Assembly: GCA_951394405.1 (NCBI GenBank)
Contig: OX596334.1
Location: 744,001 to 808,000 of the forward strand
Origin: Coprinellus micaceus
Taxonomy: Eukaryota > Basidiomycota > Agaricomycetes > Agaricales > Psathyrellaceae
DNA: 64,000 nt
Direction: 5' to 3'
This document shows positions 22,869 to 35,500 of this stretch, piece after piece (position 1 is the first letter of the stretch; each line of letters starts with the position of its first letter). Below the pieces are notes generated by a model. It was not told the origin of the DNA and did not search any database. It worked only from the letters and a program-made list of their open reading frames with translations. A program made the position numbers and the translations under genes.

Positions 22869-25800
22869 ATGGATAATTTCGGCAGCCACTTCTCCAGTAT
22901 GGACCCTTATGCCATGGTATGTAGCCATGCATCTTTTCTCTTGTCGAGACTATGCTTGGAATCTGTCGTTGACAAGCTTCTCAGGCTCAGCCAAATCGTG
23001 AGGTCCTCAGTCAATGGGATTATCCAGGCGATGCGAACGAACACGACTCTACTCAAAGCCCCAACGCCGAGGGAATCACCGAAGAGGGGATCTCTCGCCT
23101 CTTCGCTGCTTCGGGATATCAGACCCAGCAAGATTTAGACGACATGATGCTCGACTTCGGTACTGGGGATTCAACGAACCTTGTAAGTTTCTTGGATCCG
23201 AGTTTATCGTTTAGTATTTCATCTCACACGCCGCCATCAGTTCACCAGTAACGATTTTCTCGGTGGTGGTCCCTCGACCGCGGTATGCCTGACATACTCC
23301 TCTCCTTGGGTCTGATTGCTCACACACCGCCGTCATCAGGTCGATACGTCGTCCTTTGGTTCTCATGCCAGTACCCAAGCAACCGTTGACCCTCTTGGAG
23401 GAGTCTCCTCAAGCGCTCCTGGGGGTGCAGTAAGTCCGATCGATTTATCGTCTTGTATACCACCTGACGTTCCATCACCAGGTTGAAGCCGAGACGCAGA
23501 TGTTCCAGGAATGGGTGACCCAAATGGCCGCTCAATACAACTGTTCTGGGTATTCGAACGTTAACATGGTAAGCCTCATACTACGTCTACAATCTCGACG
23601 CTTGCGGTATCAATGTCCTCACCACAGTCCCCGGACTTGCAGACGGCAGTCGCTGCGACGCAAGCTCCCCAAGTTGAAGCAACGTCCAGCGGGGCTCCTC
23701 CAAGTGTCACATCCTCGTTTCCCGTGCCTTCCCCAAGCATCCAAACTGGCAACCCTGGCGACTTTGCACCGGCTGTAAGTCCGAGTCCTGCATTCATCAG
23801 CAGCGTTACGAGGCTAATACCTGCATAGGGCCCTGAGCAATACCAGTCCGATTTGGAACCCCCTCCCGCACAACGTAGGCGACTGGACACCCCCGCTCAT
23901 GCTAACCCCAATCACGGTACCGCTGCCAACACCTCCAGCACCGTCCTCCCCACGGTCGAACCGCCGGTGGAGCCGACTATTGACGCAACCAGGAGCTCCC
24001 AGCCCTCCTCAAGTGGCACGGCGGATCCAGCCGCAGGCACTCTTCCCCAGATCACCTATGCAGGCCCTGTCACCGTCCCCGCGCAGGACATCAAGATATC
24101 TGACGCGGTTACTACGAAATTGACAGATTCGGCTCTCCTCGTGACCGGTCATCAGCTCGTCTTAGGTCTCAACTGTGCGGTAGAGGACACCCAGGCCGCT
24201 CTACAAGTCGCAATTGATCACCCTTCTCCCGATCTTGAGCTCGAGCTCACCAAGGCCTTTACAACCATTGGGGCCAACGCCTCTGAAGTCCAAGCTAAGG
24301 AAACCTGTGCCGAGAAAGGTGTGTAAACATGATTTGGGATGGGGACTCTACTTGCTGACAATCACGCTCATTGTCTTCTCCAGATCGCGAAACTGAGAGA
24401 CTTCTTCAGACAGGCTATGCCCTCCAGGTCGAGCCTCCCGTCGTCAGAGCTGTAAGTACGTTTTGCCCCTACCCTGGCTCATCCCTCCTCACGCCGATAC
24501 GCCAGGTAACCTCGAGGGTCGCCTCATTCGAGAACAAGTTGCTTGAGTATATCATCAAGCTTTTCAGGGACGATGACGCTCTGAATATACGGCAGTACGA
24601 CGGTGGCAAAAACCCTCACCGATTCAGGGCCACCTTGGCATGGGCAGCGACGACTCAATTTCCCTCTCACCTCTTCTTGAAATCGCGCCTGTCCAAGAAG
24701 ACCGAGCAGCCAATGCTCGACGATCTCCAGGACCTTGTTGCCGATTTCCCGATGCCTGGGGAGGAGGTTTGTCGTAATTTGTTTTTGTAATCTTACGAAG
24801 TTGACTCAAATCGATCGTTGTTTTTGTGTTCATTTCTCAGTTATCGCCTGGTATTCAGACGCTCCGACCGTTTGAGGCTTTTTCGACCACACGGGCCTTC
24901 GCCCTCTGGAGGCTTGCCCAGCTCGAAAAGGTCGCCAAGAATGGGGCGGCGAAGAAAAAATCAAAAGGGGGAGAGGAGCCTGCAGGTAAGTTTCAGGGTC
25001 GTCGATTTTGAATTTCTAGTATTCACGACCACACAGCACCAGGCCCAAGCACGGCGGCGGCCGGCTCTGCGACCGCCGATGCGAAGCCAGCTGCAAAGTC
25101 GGGCAAGTTTGAAGAGGCAAGAAAAGGTGCCGATGGATACCTGCGCCTGGCGACTGGTCGTGCAAAGGCGTATATCTCCATGGTTGCAAACAGCATGAGC
25201 TCTCTCTTATTCAGGACGCTCGAACATTTCTTTCTCCTCCTCCATTTGTGTTTCAGGTCCTCCGCAACCGGCCGTTCGGTTCTGCAGGAATTCATCGACG
25301 ACCAAGTCGGAGCACTTATCGGGGGAAGTCGCGACACTGTTTGGCGCAGCAAGTCAACGGTCGAGTCTCTTGTACGTGTCCTCCGCCCCTCACACTGCGA
25401 TATCGCTGACCTCACCTCGCTTCAGATCTACTCCACCCTCCGCCTCATTTTTAAGAAAGGCACCCTCAATGTTACTGCGCTTGAGGTTCGGACCGATGAA
25501 CACGCCAGACTGACCCAGCAACTAAAGCTTCAAACCACGATTGCCAACGGGAAGAAGTGGATCAGGGCTGAGGTCGGCGAGTACATCCTCTTCCGCAATC
25601 GTGTCCTGGCCCTTGCTGCCTTCGTTTTGAAGTATGAGGATTCGCCAGCTCTGTTCACCTCGCTCATCGAGGACCTGGATGCCAGCTTCCAACCAACTGA
25701 CTCCGCTCACCTTGCTGTCGATGGCAAGTCTTACACTGCGCTCCACGCTGACAGCGACGACGGGCATGAAGGCGATGCTGCACGCCGTGAGTAGTTGTTT

Positions 25801-26099
25801 CTTGGGACCCGGCACCATCATCATGCGCTCGCCCCAACTTGGACTCACTCCGCTTTTTTTATTAGTTCCAAGGTCCCCTCGTGCGATCGAAATTCGTCGG
25901 GAGAAGGACGACAAAACGCTGCGCGCAGGTGAGTACCTCCAGACGCAGGTTACGAATCATGAATCGCCCCTAACATTCACCGGCAGGAATCCCTTGGACC
26001 CGGGGAAAGGCCCCCTCCCGGTGCCGCTTCTCAAGCTTGCGGGCCACTGGCTCGGTCTTGGTCGCTGGCTCCAGCTGCGGAGCGCCCTCCTCCTCTTAG
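22869..26099 (+). CDS. Large multi-exon protein of unknown function
   Basis: The chain begins MDNFGSHFSSMDPYAM at 22869 and continues through at least ten short exons separated by GTAAGT/GTATGT..CAG introns. Readable pieces include FTSNDFLGGGPST, VEAETQMFQEWVTQMAAQYN (23482-23568) and a Pro/Thr/Ser-rich low-complexity part with a basic PPPAQRRRLD patch (about 23850). ISDAVTTKLTDSALL and an acidic helical segment follow to about 24320. Further on are VTSRVASFENKLLEYIIKLF (about 24510), FEAFSTTRAFALWRLAQLEK (about 24870) and a C-terminal helical domain (about 25420-25790, IYSTLRLIFKKGTLNV..EYILFRNRVLALAAF). Splicing into the last exon gives a stop at 26099. Most of the C-terminal half looks alpha-helical. 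I do not recognise the family; the consistent splicing and ordinary codon content suggest a working gene. Confidence 0.6.
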
Positions 26100-26976
26100 A
26101 CTACCTATGCTGGCTCTCCTCCTCCATGGTCAATCTTCGTTTATCCTTCGTTTATACTCTTCCCACACTGGCAGGTTGTTCTGTTTGGCTCGATATGTCA
26201 TGCTTTTGTGACCCGGTCCCCGCCCTCGAGAATTCTCCCACTGACATTCTGGTACGATACTACAATGTATGGCCGACCCTTCAATCTTGCAGTCCCTCAC
26301 TCCTCTGACTCTATCATATTGCTTTATGTCTCCCTGTTTGTCCATTACCGCATCAAAGAGCCTGAGAACCTGTGGTCATGAGCATCACAAAGCAGTGTAG
26401 CTTCATCTCCGACCACAATGTTCCTTCATCTCACTTTTCTCGACTCTCCATGGCTACTCTCAACGTGAGCACCAACACCTCCTCTGAAGGCTATGTGCTT
26501 CCGTCCCAGAACCGTCGAGCGTTCAACCCGGGACTCTACCTATCAAATGTGCGACACTCGAGCCCTATTTTCAAGTCCAATGTCTAATCACCGAAGACGG
26601 CCTTTCGACACCCAGCTATGCTGATAGAAGGCATTCGTGACACTAGAGATCGGTTTGGATCCCAGTCTAAGCTGAAGGGTGGGAAAGAAAGGGGTGATGA
26701 GGACTACTGGACTCATGCTGATAAGGGTTGAATCCTCTGAAAACCAGCACTCTCCTCAACTAAACCTCTTCCATACACACCCCCTGCCGCATTGCCTGTG
26801 CCAGCAGCACGGTGATATTCATCCTCACCATCGTTACTTCTGCAGACTCTCCTCAGACAAGCTTCCTACTCATATGGTCACGCGACCCATACACAGTCAA
26901 TACAAAACTTGACTTGAAACTTTGTTGACCGTGACCCTCTCCCCATGACCCTCCCCCATTTGTCTCAATATCAAGC
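26100..26976. other. Intergenic stretch
   Basis: Two short plus-strand frames (26372-26587, 26679-26912) without motifs. Nothing else supported. Confidence 0.35.
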
Positions 26977-27616
26977 ATGTGCGAGGCGTCTCCGGCACCT
27001 CGTCAGAGCCCAATTCAAGCACGTCACGACCCGACGGTATCCCCTTCAAACCGCAGCCCTCACTCGATTAGCTCTCCCGCAATCTTAGGTCTCACCCTGT
27101 TTCGACGTTTACTCCCAAGCGCCCAGACTGCAAACGTTTATGGACAGTGGGTGGTGAAGAATGGCTCGCCACAGCATGGGCGGAGCGGGGAACACAAGCC
27201 GACATGCGAGTCGAGGTAAGTGCTCAGTTAATGCCCTCCAAAGATAGAATCGCGACCTTAACTGCCCCTCCTTCTCTCCTCCGTTTCCTCGTTTATATCT
27301 CAATATCACTGCCGTGACCGAGGGCCGGGGGCACATCGATGTTCACTCCTGTGCACACCGGCAGAATCGATTATTGAACGTCGCCACCGTTGCCGACACC
27401 CAGATCTCGAACATCGATGTTAATCATGGTGTGGATGCGCCAGAGAGCAAGCTCGCAACGCCGCAAGCCAGAGCAACGGCTCGTGTGGTTGGGGACGAGG
27501 ACATGGATAAAGGAGGAGCTACAGAGGAGCACGAAGTGAGAGGAGAGGGAAGGGAAAGGGGAGTCTGGAACAAAGGGGAAGGTGGAGCCATGCCTCCACT
27601 CTTCGTTCAATGCTAA
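26977..27616 (+). CDS. Small hypothetical protein, two exons
   Basis: An 80-codon first exon from 26977 is Ser/Pro-rich and ends at a GTAAGT donor near 27217. A second exon after the CGGCAG acceptor at about 27364 encodes NRLLNVATVADTQISNIDVN and an acidic, Gly-rich tail to the stop at 27616. The joined product is about 165 residues, probably disordered. No family is recognised and it may be a chance arrangement. Confidence 0.35.
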
Positions 27617-28518
27617 TGTTCCCAATTGCATAGATCGCCGCTGTAAGCCTTTAGAGGCGCACTGATATGCCTTTCGGTGATGTATTTCAATTCGAACTCG
27701 ATTTTGTACGCCCCTTGTGCAGGACCCACCCTCCACTCTGAGCGCCAAAATCGACCACTATCGCCACCTTCCAACTCTATCAACCAAGCCCATCGTAAAG
27801 CATGGTTCGATGCGTTCAACCAGAAATAAACTGTGACCTGAAACCATTTCGCACCGAACAGACTCCGTATTTCTTCAACGGCGTGGACGTTAGGTGTACA
27901 ACGAACGGTATGGGTCAAGCCTAAGTTTGCGTTTAAACATCGACGGGGTGAGGGTGGTTAGCCGATGCTACGGCGACAGGAAGGGCCACGTTTGGATGAT
28001 CACTGCCAGTCGGATGCCCATCGCAAGGCGTACGTCCGATTTTAATGCACAGTGTCGCCCCACAATTCAGCAAGTCCACCTCCACCCATCTCGGGGCCTC
28101 TTTTCTGGGATACGTAGCATGAGCATTATATGTGCGTCTGGCTGGGGATCGCGTCGGAGGAACCAAGGCCACACCGAGAGCAAGCTCGGCGTTGTCAATT
28201 GGAATCATGGCCCAGGGGTCCAATGGTACATCGACAGGTTCGAGGCGCATTCTGAAAACCCTGAATACCGGCGAACTGCCGGTTATCAAGACAGGTAATC
28301 GAGACAACAGACGGAGTGATGACTTCCAGCGGATGTTCCGCACTTACGGGGCCGGGTTCTAAACTCACATTCGGCGCCCCCAATCTACTTTTTCCGTTCA
28401 CCCGCGCTCCGCTTGGCTCACTTAATTCACCGGGGGTACAACTTTCAGCGAGTCTATAAATTTCCTGTAACCTCAAGGGCGTGGCGCCACTGTACTTTCT
28501 GTCTTTCCCTATCCTCAC
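27613..28518 (-). CDS. Hypothetical protein on the minus strand
   Basis: The pieces read KYSGATPLRLQEIYRLAESC (28490-28400), then after an intron VFRMRLEPVDVPLDPWAMIP (about 28255) continuing to GATLCIKIGRTPCDGHP (about 28040), and a last part SLFGAKWFQVTVYFWLNASN to the stop at 27613. Two good GT..AG pairs support the chain, but the start is not clear and the order of the middle exons is inferred. It is divergent from, and close to, the gene starting at 28548. No family is recognised. Confidence 0.35.
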
Positions 28519-28547
28519 TTGCAGCGACTGCTATCCGACGTGCACTC

Positions 28548-30069
28548 ATGCCCCAAGACACTGAGCCTCAGGGCCAAGTTCCTCGATACGGCACTTCAAG
28601 TTCTGGGCAGTCTCAAGAGCATGACGAAGCTATTGGTCGAAAGCGGCCCAACGCCCTGAGCCTTGGACCAAGGAAGCGCCCGTACCTCCCATCCTTCTCC
28701 CTCTCATTTTTCTCACTTCTGACCATGGTCTTCAGGAACCTCCACACCGATCCCCTCATTCACCACGGACGACACTTCGGCCGAACGGTCTACGCCTTCG
28801 CGAATATGCATGCTCTCCTGGTTGCGGGAATGAATGCGGATGAGGACACCCCTCCAGAGACCCAGCAGTGAGCCCCGTTTATAGCTCTTCGTCGCCTGTA
28901 TTCTGAACCGAATACTTCAGGGAAAGGCGCGAGAGGCGGGTATATGGCATGCTCGTTGGCATTGTCCCGGGCCTGGAGGAGAGGCTGATGGAGTCTAGCC
29001 AGGAACAGTTGATGTCGATTGCCAACATGGCGAGTCCTCATGGTGTTCATTCCCATTAGTAAACCTTCCCTATTAACCAAATCTTGTTTCCCCTTCACAG
29101 CTCCAAAAAGGGGCAGCCAGCTCACGTGCCGATGATACGAAGAGTCTGAAGGGCACGATTCTGGAATGGCTGGTCCTGCCAGGTGGACTACCTTTAGATC
29201 CACCCTTGGCCAGGAACGTCAAGGTTAACAGGGGATTCAATCATGATAGGACTGGCTCCCTCCTCTGTCCGGCGGGGTTGAATTGGGGCGACGATCAGTA
29301 CGTGTATGGCTTCCCACTGCTGCCCCTTCAAAACTGACCACTTGTTTGGTTCCAGAGTTAAGGAACAGCTCCGAAGGAAGGAAATTCTTGTCTCTGGCTC
29401 GGATTGGCCACTGTTTGTGTACCAGAATGAGCAATATGATCCCGAACGACCGTGGAAAGGTTTGTTCCGCAATCGTTTGTTGGTGCTGGTGAGACGTCGT
29501 TCTGCTACTACTGTCCGACCGCTAATATTCTCGCCTCAGGCCTTTAAACACATATTTACTTCCCCCAGCTCCGTCGACACCGAGCCGAAGGCGACTCGTT
29601 CGGGCAACGCAAGAATTCATGGCATGACACATGTAACCCGCGCGTCCTTGGCGTACATTGCCACCCAGGTACGTCCTCTCCGACTCTTCACCCATTCCGC
29701 TCTGATGCTTACTCGTTATGGACGACATCAGGTTCGCTTTGCATTGTCTTCAGCTTCCGTGTTTTCTCGCACGGATACTGAGACGGATTCTGAAACCTTC
29801 TACACGACGGTACTGGAGCTTCTCGAAGAGCCAGAAGAGCAGGATGAAGTCAAGGAATTGCTCGCATGGTGGAATCAGTGAGTCGGACTCATCGAATGTG
29901 ATGTTCGCAATATATGCTAATGCAGATGCTCCTTTCGGGCAGGAAAATATTTCCGTCGTTCTCGAACACGCGTCGCTTGGTCCCAGCTAACAGTGTTCTC
30001 GCGAAAATCAAGGAACACCGCAAGTCCTCGAACGCGCTGCCCGATTCCAATAACCCCGAGTCAATCTAG
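28548..30069 (+). CDS. DUF6698-like protein
   Basis: The start is ATG at 28548 (MPQDTEPQGQ). A basic exon joins across GTACCT..TTCAG to NLHTDPLIHHGRHFGRTVY. The next exon gives ERRERRVYGMLVGIVPGLEE, then LQKGAASSRADDTKSLKGTI with LCPAGLNWGDDQ. Later exons give DWPLFVYQNEQYDPERPWKG and AFKHIFTSPSS, followed by ATRSGNARIHGMTHVT, and then VRFALSSASVFSRTDTETDS and ELLEEPEEQDEVKELLAWWN. The last short exon (KIFPSFSNTRRLVPAN) reaches the stop at 30069. Residue order and the motifs W-K-G-L-F-R, F-T-S-P-S-S and R-S-G-N-A match the Agaricomycete DUF6698 family as I know it. All exons join in frame and no stop is seen, so the copy appears intact. Molecular function is unknown; the family is often multi-copy near transposons. 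Confidence 0.75.
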
Positions 30070-31701
30070 GGTCTCCCTCCTACTGAACGTTAACGTCCCC
30101 CAGCCCTTATCTTTGATACACTACAATTAGAGACAGTGATAAATTTGTATGCGATGGCTGTTTAATACCAACCCTTTCCTCCCACGATGACCAAGTGCGA
30201 TTTGCGAATACTAAACATGAGGGGGACGGATGATCAGCAAGGTGCCGCAATTTCTAGACGGCTTTCCTCATATACTCCCCAGGGCCAGATCTCAGTATTT
30301 CGCCGCTTTGATTCCATTCGCTCGTCTCTTTAAGCCCGGAAGCTCTGGTCATATCATGCTTCACGCATGCCCCGGACAATAGCAGACCCTTCCATCAAGT
30401 ACGATGCCTCTGGGAATGTAAACGAGCATCGGGGAATGTGATGCCGAGCCATCACGATGCGTGGTCTTGAGGGACACCCCCGTTTCGATGCGCTGGGACA
30501 AGCGGCACGTAAATGGTAGGATTTATCAATGCAACTGTAGCCGCAAAGGATTGCTCGGAAAAAGGAGAATTTCGGGCCTTCCATGATTCCACCAAGGATA
30601 TCAGGCTCTGTCAGAGCTGGGCAACTTTCTGAATGCTCATCAGCCTGATGCCGAGCCGTCTTTCGTCCCTGGATTGAGAGACAGCTGCATCTTGATGGAC
30701 CTGAGAAAGGGCACACAGGTGGTGGGTATTCTCACGTCTTCAATGCATCTGTGGATGATAAGCCATTGCTTGATAAATCAGGGTGTTTCGTCTGACATTG
30801 GTCGTGTGGGTTTGTGAACCGTTGCCACCCTGCTTGAGAAGACGCTGAATATCATTTTGGGCAGACTTATCAGGAAGGGCCAGCAGTGCAAGCATTCCAC
30901 CCCTGATCCAACATCACAGACTCTCGAAGATAGTTAACAACTACGTCCCTTTTCATCTGGCCTCCTCCTTCTATATTTTGCAGGATTCTACTTCGCTACC
31001 CACCAATAAATAGACCCGTCAGACCTGTTGCAAGACTGATGGGTATTTTAGCAACTGTCCACAATTAGCGAGTGTTGTCTTGGAAGGTGGGCGGGTGTCG
31101 TTCCTTCATGGGTACCCTGATGCCATCGCACTATGTGCGTAGGCGTTTGTTTTCCGCTGTTTTTCAAGTCGACATTGGCCACAACCCTGCTTCATCCCGC
31201 TCTTCATGTTCCCCACCGTACAGCAGCTGATGACGGTCCTCCAGATTGAGAGGATCCCAAAAGAAGCTTCTACAATGCAGGGTTCCTAGCTAGTTTTAGA
31301 AGCCACACCATCATACACACCAACCCGTCGATCTCGAGAATGAATAGCTCCTGTTGGGAACCTTCACAGACCCCATCAACCACTATTCAAATGGATGTCC
31401 AAGATCACCCGTCAAATCCGCATGTGTACGCCGGCTGCTCTCCCCAATACCTGCCCGTTGTACAGATCCAACTGGGCGCCTCGGTCAGTGGGCAGCGTGC
31501 CGCCTTTGGCGGGTCCTGCAGTCAGTGTTCACCCTGACCTTCCAGTCCCCAGCCACAAACTCGCTGTGGTGAGCCGACACCGACGCCCTGATGCCCCGTC
31601 GAGGTTTCTCTTAGACACTTATCGGCCCAGAGGAGATGGAAAGTAAGGGATCGTATGAGGAGGAGGGATAGGAGGGAGGAGGTGCAAGATGTTTGAGAAG
31701 C
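30070..31701. other. No gene recognised
   Basis: A 120-codon minus-strand frame (30354-30716) and short plus-strand frames near 31340-31640 show no motif. No recognisable 5' part of the gypsy element (LTR, gag) is seen here, although its pol resumes at 32394. Confidence 0.4.
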
Positions 31702-32394
31702 ATACCATCCTATGGGGTCAGGTAAATTTAAGGGTGTGCTCTTGTGTGATTTATAGGTGGTAGCAGGTGGCAGGGTGATCACATTGCATGTGCCCACTTG
31801 CCTCTACTGCCAAAACCTGTCTTCTAATTATCCAAATACTCCTGAGGCCCAGTGTGTTACATGTAGTCATGTGGTAGTACATGCCCTCCTGTTCGCATAT
31901 CACATTGTGTGCCAAAATAACGTAAACAGTGTACTTGCCAAGCCTGGAATTTTGAAACCTGCCATTTTACATCCGTGGGAGCCGAATTTGACTTCGCAAC
32001 ACACACATCCAAATAGAGGCTGACAAGGGCTTTCTAACGATACCAAAATCATCCTTATTGGCCAAGAATTGACTCTGATATCAGGCATGTGATTTTGCGT
32101 AGTCTTATCTAAATGAGTGTCATTTCCGATCTCAGATCTTCATGACATCATTGACAGTGTGGCATATATGACATCATGATCTGCATGACATCATATCTAT
32201 CTGTGTATGTATGACATCATCATTTGTTTGTTTGGCATGTTTGTCGTTGTTTGTTGTGTCACACACACTGGTCACATCTGTCACAGTGTGACTGTAACAC
32301 CTGAGCTGAGCTCAGCTGGGTGTCAGCTCAGCTGGATAGCCTGGTACGATGGGGGGCACTCATACCTGAGCTGAGCTTTGCATGCTGGAGCTGA
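31702..32394 (+). mobile_element. Truncated copy of the foldback-like element
   Basis: Sequence from CATACCATCCTATGGGG at 31702 to the AGCTGAG words near 32390 is a close match, in the same orientation, to 6541-7245 of the element at 4821-7491, with scattered substitutions. Missing are the whole left half and the last approximately 250 bases, including the terminal inverted repeat. The right break abuts gypsy protease coding sequence at about 32394. Confidence 0.85.
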
Positions 32395-32599
32395 GGCTGC
32401 AAATGGGAGTAAGAACGATTTGGAGGGATGCACAGAGTGGGTGGAGATCGAGATCAGTGGAGTGACCTAAGGGTCCAACTAAATAGATTATGATTAGGGT
32501 TCGAGGGGTAAGTAGTTGGTAATGAGATACTACATAGTAATCAGTATAGTCTAATTAATTAGTGCCAATTTCTACTCAGTTCTTTGAGGGACCCCAAAT

Positions 32600-35500
32600 T
32601 TAGTTGTCCTCTGAGATCTTACATCGCTTCTGGGGGCGTTGAGAAGGTTTGATGAGCTGGAAATGCTTGCTATTGATCCATAGCTTCGTGAGGAGAGACT
32701 GGGTGACGGTCGAGGTGTGTAGTGAACTGCGAAGCTCGGTGCAAATGTGGCGAGATTTGGAGAATGTGCGCTCAACGGAGACACTTGTGGCAGGGATTGC
32801 AAGGTAATCCTGAGCCATCCGCGAGAGTACGGGGAACTGAACAGTGTTCTTCTATGAGGATGGCATTTAGTTAGCATATTAAGCAAGAATGTAGTGTATG
32901 CACCTTCCACCAGCCCAATGGATCGAACAAATCACCCCGTCCCCCTTTGAACTGCCAATACCGGTCCAATTCATCCTTCAGAGCAGCTGTGGGTGTGACG
33001 GTCGGAACCTCAATAGGGTTGATGTCGGGGACATCGCAGAAGTCGGCCAGGAAGCTCCCTGACTACCCAGAGCGCTGGAGTGGCTGAGCGGATGATGAAG
33101 CAGGTGGAATGGAGGGCATCGAGGCTTCCCTTTCTTCAGCGAGTTCACATTGGTACTTCTCCGCAACACCTTTGAAGATGGTCTTGAGATCGTCAACCTT
33201 CTTCTCCTGGTCTTGCTGGTGCATGACAGGATTGGGGCTGAAGTCGGCAGTCTTAGAGAACCATGCAGCACGCATGGATGGGTGGAGGGCTGAAGTCGGC
33301 AGTCTTAGAGAACCATGCAGCACACATGGATGGGTGGAGGGCTGATTTATACAACCAGGTCAGTGAACGGGGTATGAAGAGGCTCTGAGTGGACGTACCA
33401 GTCCCAATCTTAAGGTAGTGGCTGCTCTCGGCGTGGGTCTTGTACTTGTTGAGCTTCGAAAGCCCAAGCCCAATGGCAGTGCGGATCCGGGTAGGAGCAC
33501 TAGGTGTGCTCAGAACCGACTTGAGGTGGGAATGAAGGCGGTAGTAGATGGGGAGACTGAAGGGGATGGTCAGGTAGGTTGATCCTGAGACTTGCTTTGT
33601 AACCTCGGCAAACGGCTAGTTGACCAAAGGGTGAGATACCGGATGTGTAGGATGATAAGGGAACACACCGAAAGAATACCCTCCAAGCTCTCAAGTTCCT
33701 TCCATTCATCCCTGATCAATTGCCTATGACCTTTTCAGCAAGCATGTCCGACACAAATAGAGACATTGAGCTCACCTCACGGAGAAGGAGCGCACAAGAA
33801 AGCATGGCATGAGTTGAGTTCCATCTCGTCCAAACGTCCCGGACCACCATCAGCAGCCTCAATAATGTGCTGTCGCGGCTGTTCTCATCTGCACGGCAGT
33901 CCCCATAGATCCTCTCAGAGAACTTATAGAACCGCTGGCGACGTTGGGGAGATGAGGCGATTTTCTTGACGATGAACCGAAGCTGGTAACCAGTGTGTCA
34001 ACGGCTTGAAGGTGGAGCATGCGTAAATTCATAACACTTACCTTCTTCAGGGTGCTTGTCAACCCAAGCTGTTTCAGCTCATCCTCGATCTTATCGTCAA
34101 TGCCCAGAAGCTCATCATCAAACTCACCAATATCCAAAAACTCCATGGTCATGTCGTCATTGTGTGCAGCTTCGAGCTCTTCCTGGGCACTATCCAGGGT
34201 GACATCATAATGGATGGGAGTATCCTTGTTCTGGAGGTAGTAGTCATGGGCATCGTCGTTCCGTAGCTCGTTGATGGGGTCTTCATACAGTGAGTCAGCT
34301 TCATTGAGGCCCGCAAGGATGGCTTGAACGACAAGGTTGATGATGTGCGCTAGGCAGCGGATGTGGCCATCGGTGTGTTTGTTGATCTTGTAGAGTGAAA
34401 GGAGGTGCCGGCTGACGTTTCGGAAGATCTTGTCATTCGTAGTTGCATTGTCAGTTGCCAGGGCCATGAAGTATAAACATTTTGTGTCAGTAGTTGTAGT
34501 GCGCTCGTGAAACAAACAGGGTACTCATCTTATCCAAAGACCCAATCCCTCGCGCACCTTGAACGAAGGCACGGGTCACATAGACTCCTTTGTGCTCATT
34601 CTCCTCCAGGGCCTTGAAGTCGATGACCCACTCGATGAGATTCCAGTCATCGTCAATGAAGGATGCCATGGTCCACGCGAACGTGTAGGTCATCTGGCGT
34701 GTAGTTCATGTATCAGTCGAGTATGAAATGTGAGACTTGATGTTCTGTTCACCGTAGATAAGCCCAAATAGAATGAACAAAAACACGGAAATCGTACCGA
34801 GAACTCCTTCACAACATTCCCATGCAGGTCAGCATAGATGCGGGCGAGTTCGTTTCGAACAGTGGTGTCACTGGGGAGCTTGTGCTTGATGCTCAGGTAC
34901 TTGAAGAGCTTGTCGAGCATCAGGGCTTCGCCAGTCATCCACAGGAGGTCTTCATCTAGAATCCAGAGGGCAAATATCTTCAGGAAACCAGCCTTGGTGG
35001 GGTTTATAGCTGGGTTGAGTTGGCCCTTCACAAGGTACTCAGCCATGACATCACGAACGGGGGCCAGGTTGTAATGAGCAGACACTGGTTCGTCACCATT
35101 GGGCTCTCCAGCACCAGCAGCCTGTGCGGCCTTCTTCTTCAGGTAGGGCTTGCATTCTACATGGAGATGTGTAGCGAGGTTACTGGTCCTGGGCAAGGAT
35201 GGCTCATCCTCAATCTTGCAGCCTGGGAAATCAATGGTATGAGGGAACTTCCGAATGCTGTTGAAAGACAGTAAGCCAAACATGGTGTACAAAGGACGAC
35301 AAATAATGCCACTCACGCCCCACAGTGCCTGCACCAAAATGACCACTTCAACCATGTCACGCCGTTCTCAACCACAGTCTCAGGGACAGCATCTTTGAAC
35401 TGGTCTCGGCTAGTGTTGGAAGGACCCCACCACGACGACTTCTTAGCTGCAGTAGTAGCAACAGCCTCATCAACCTTTCAACACGCCGATCCACCATCCA

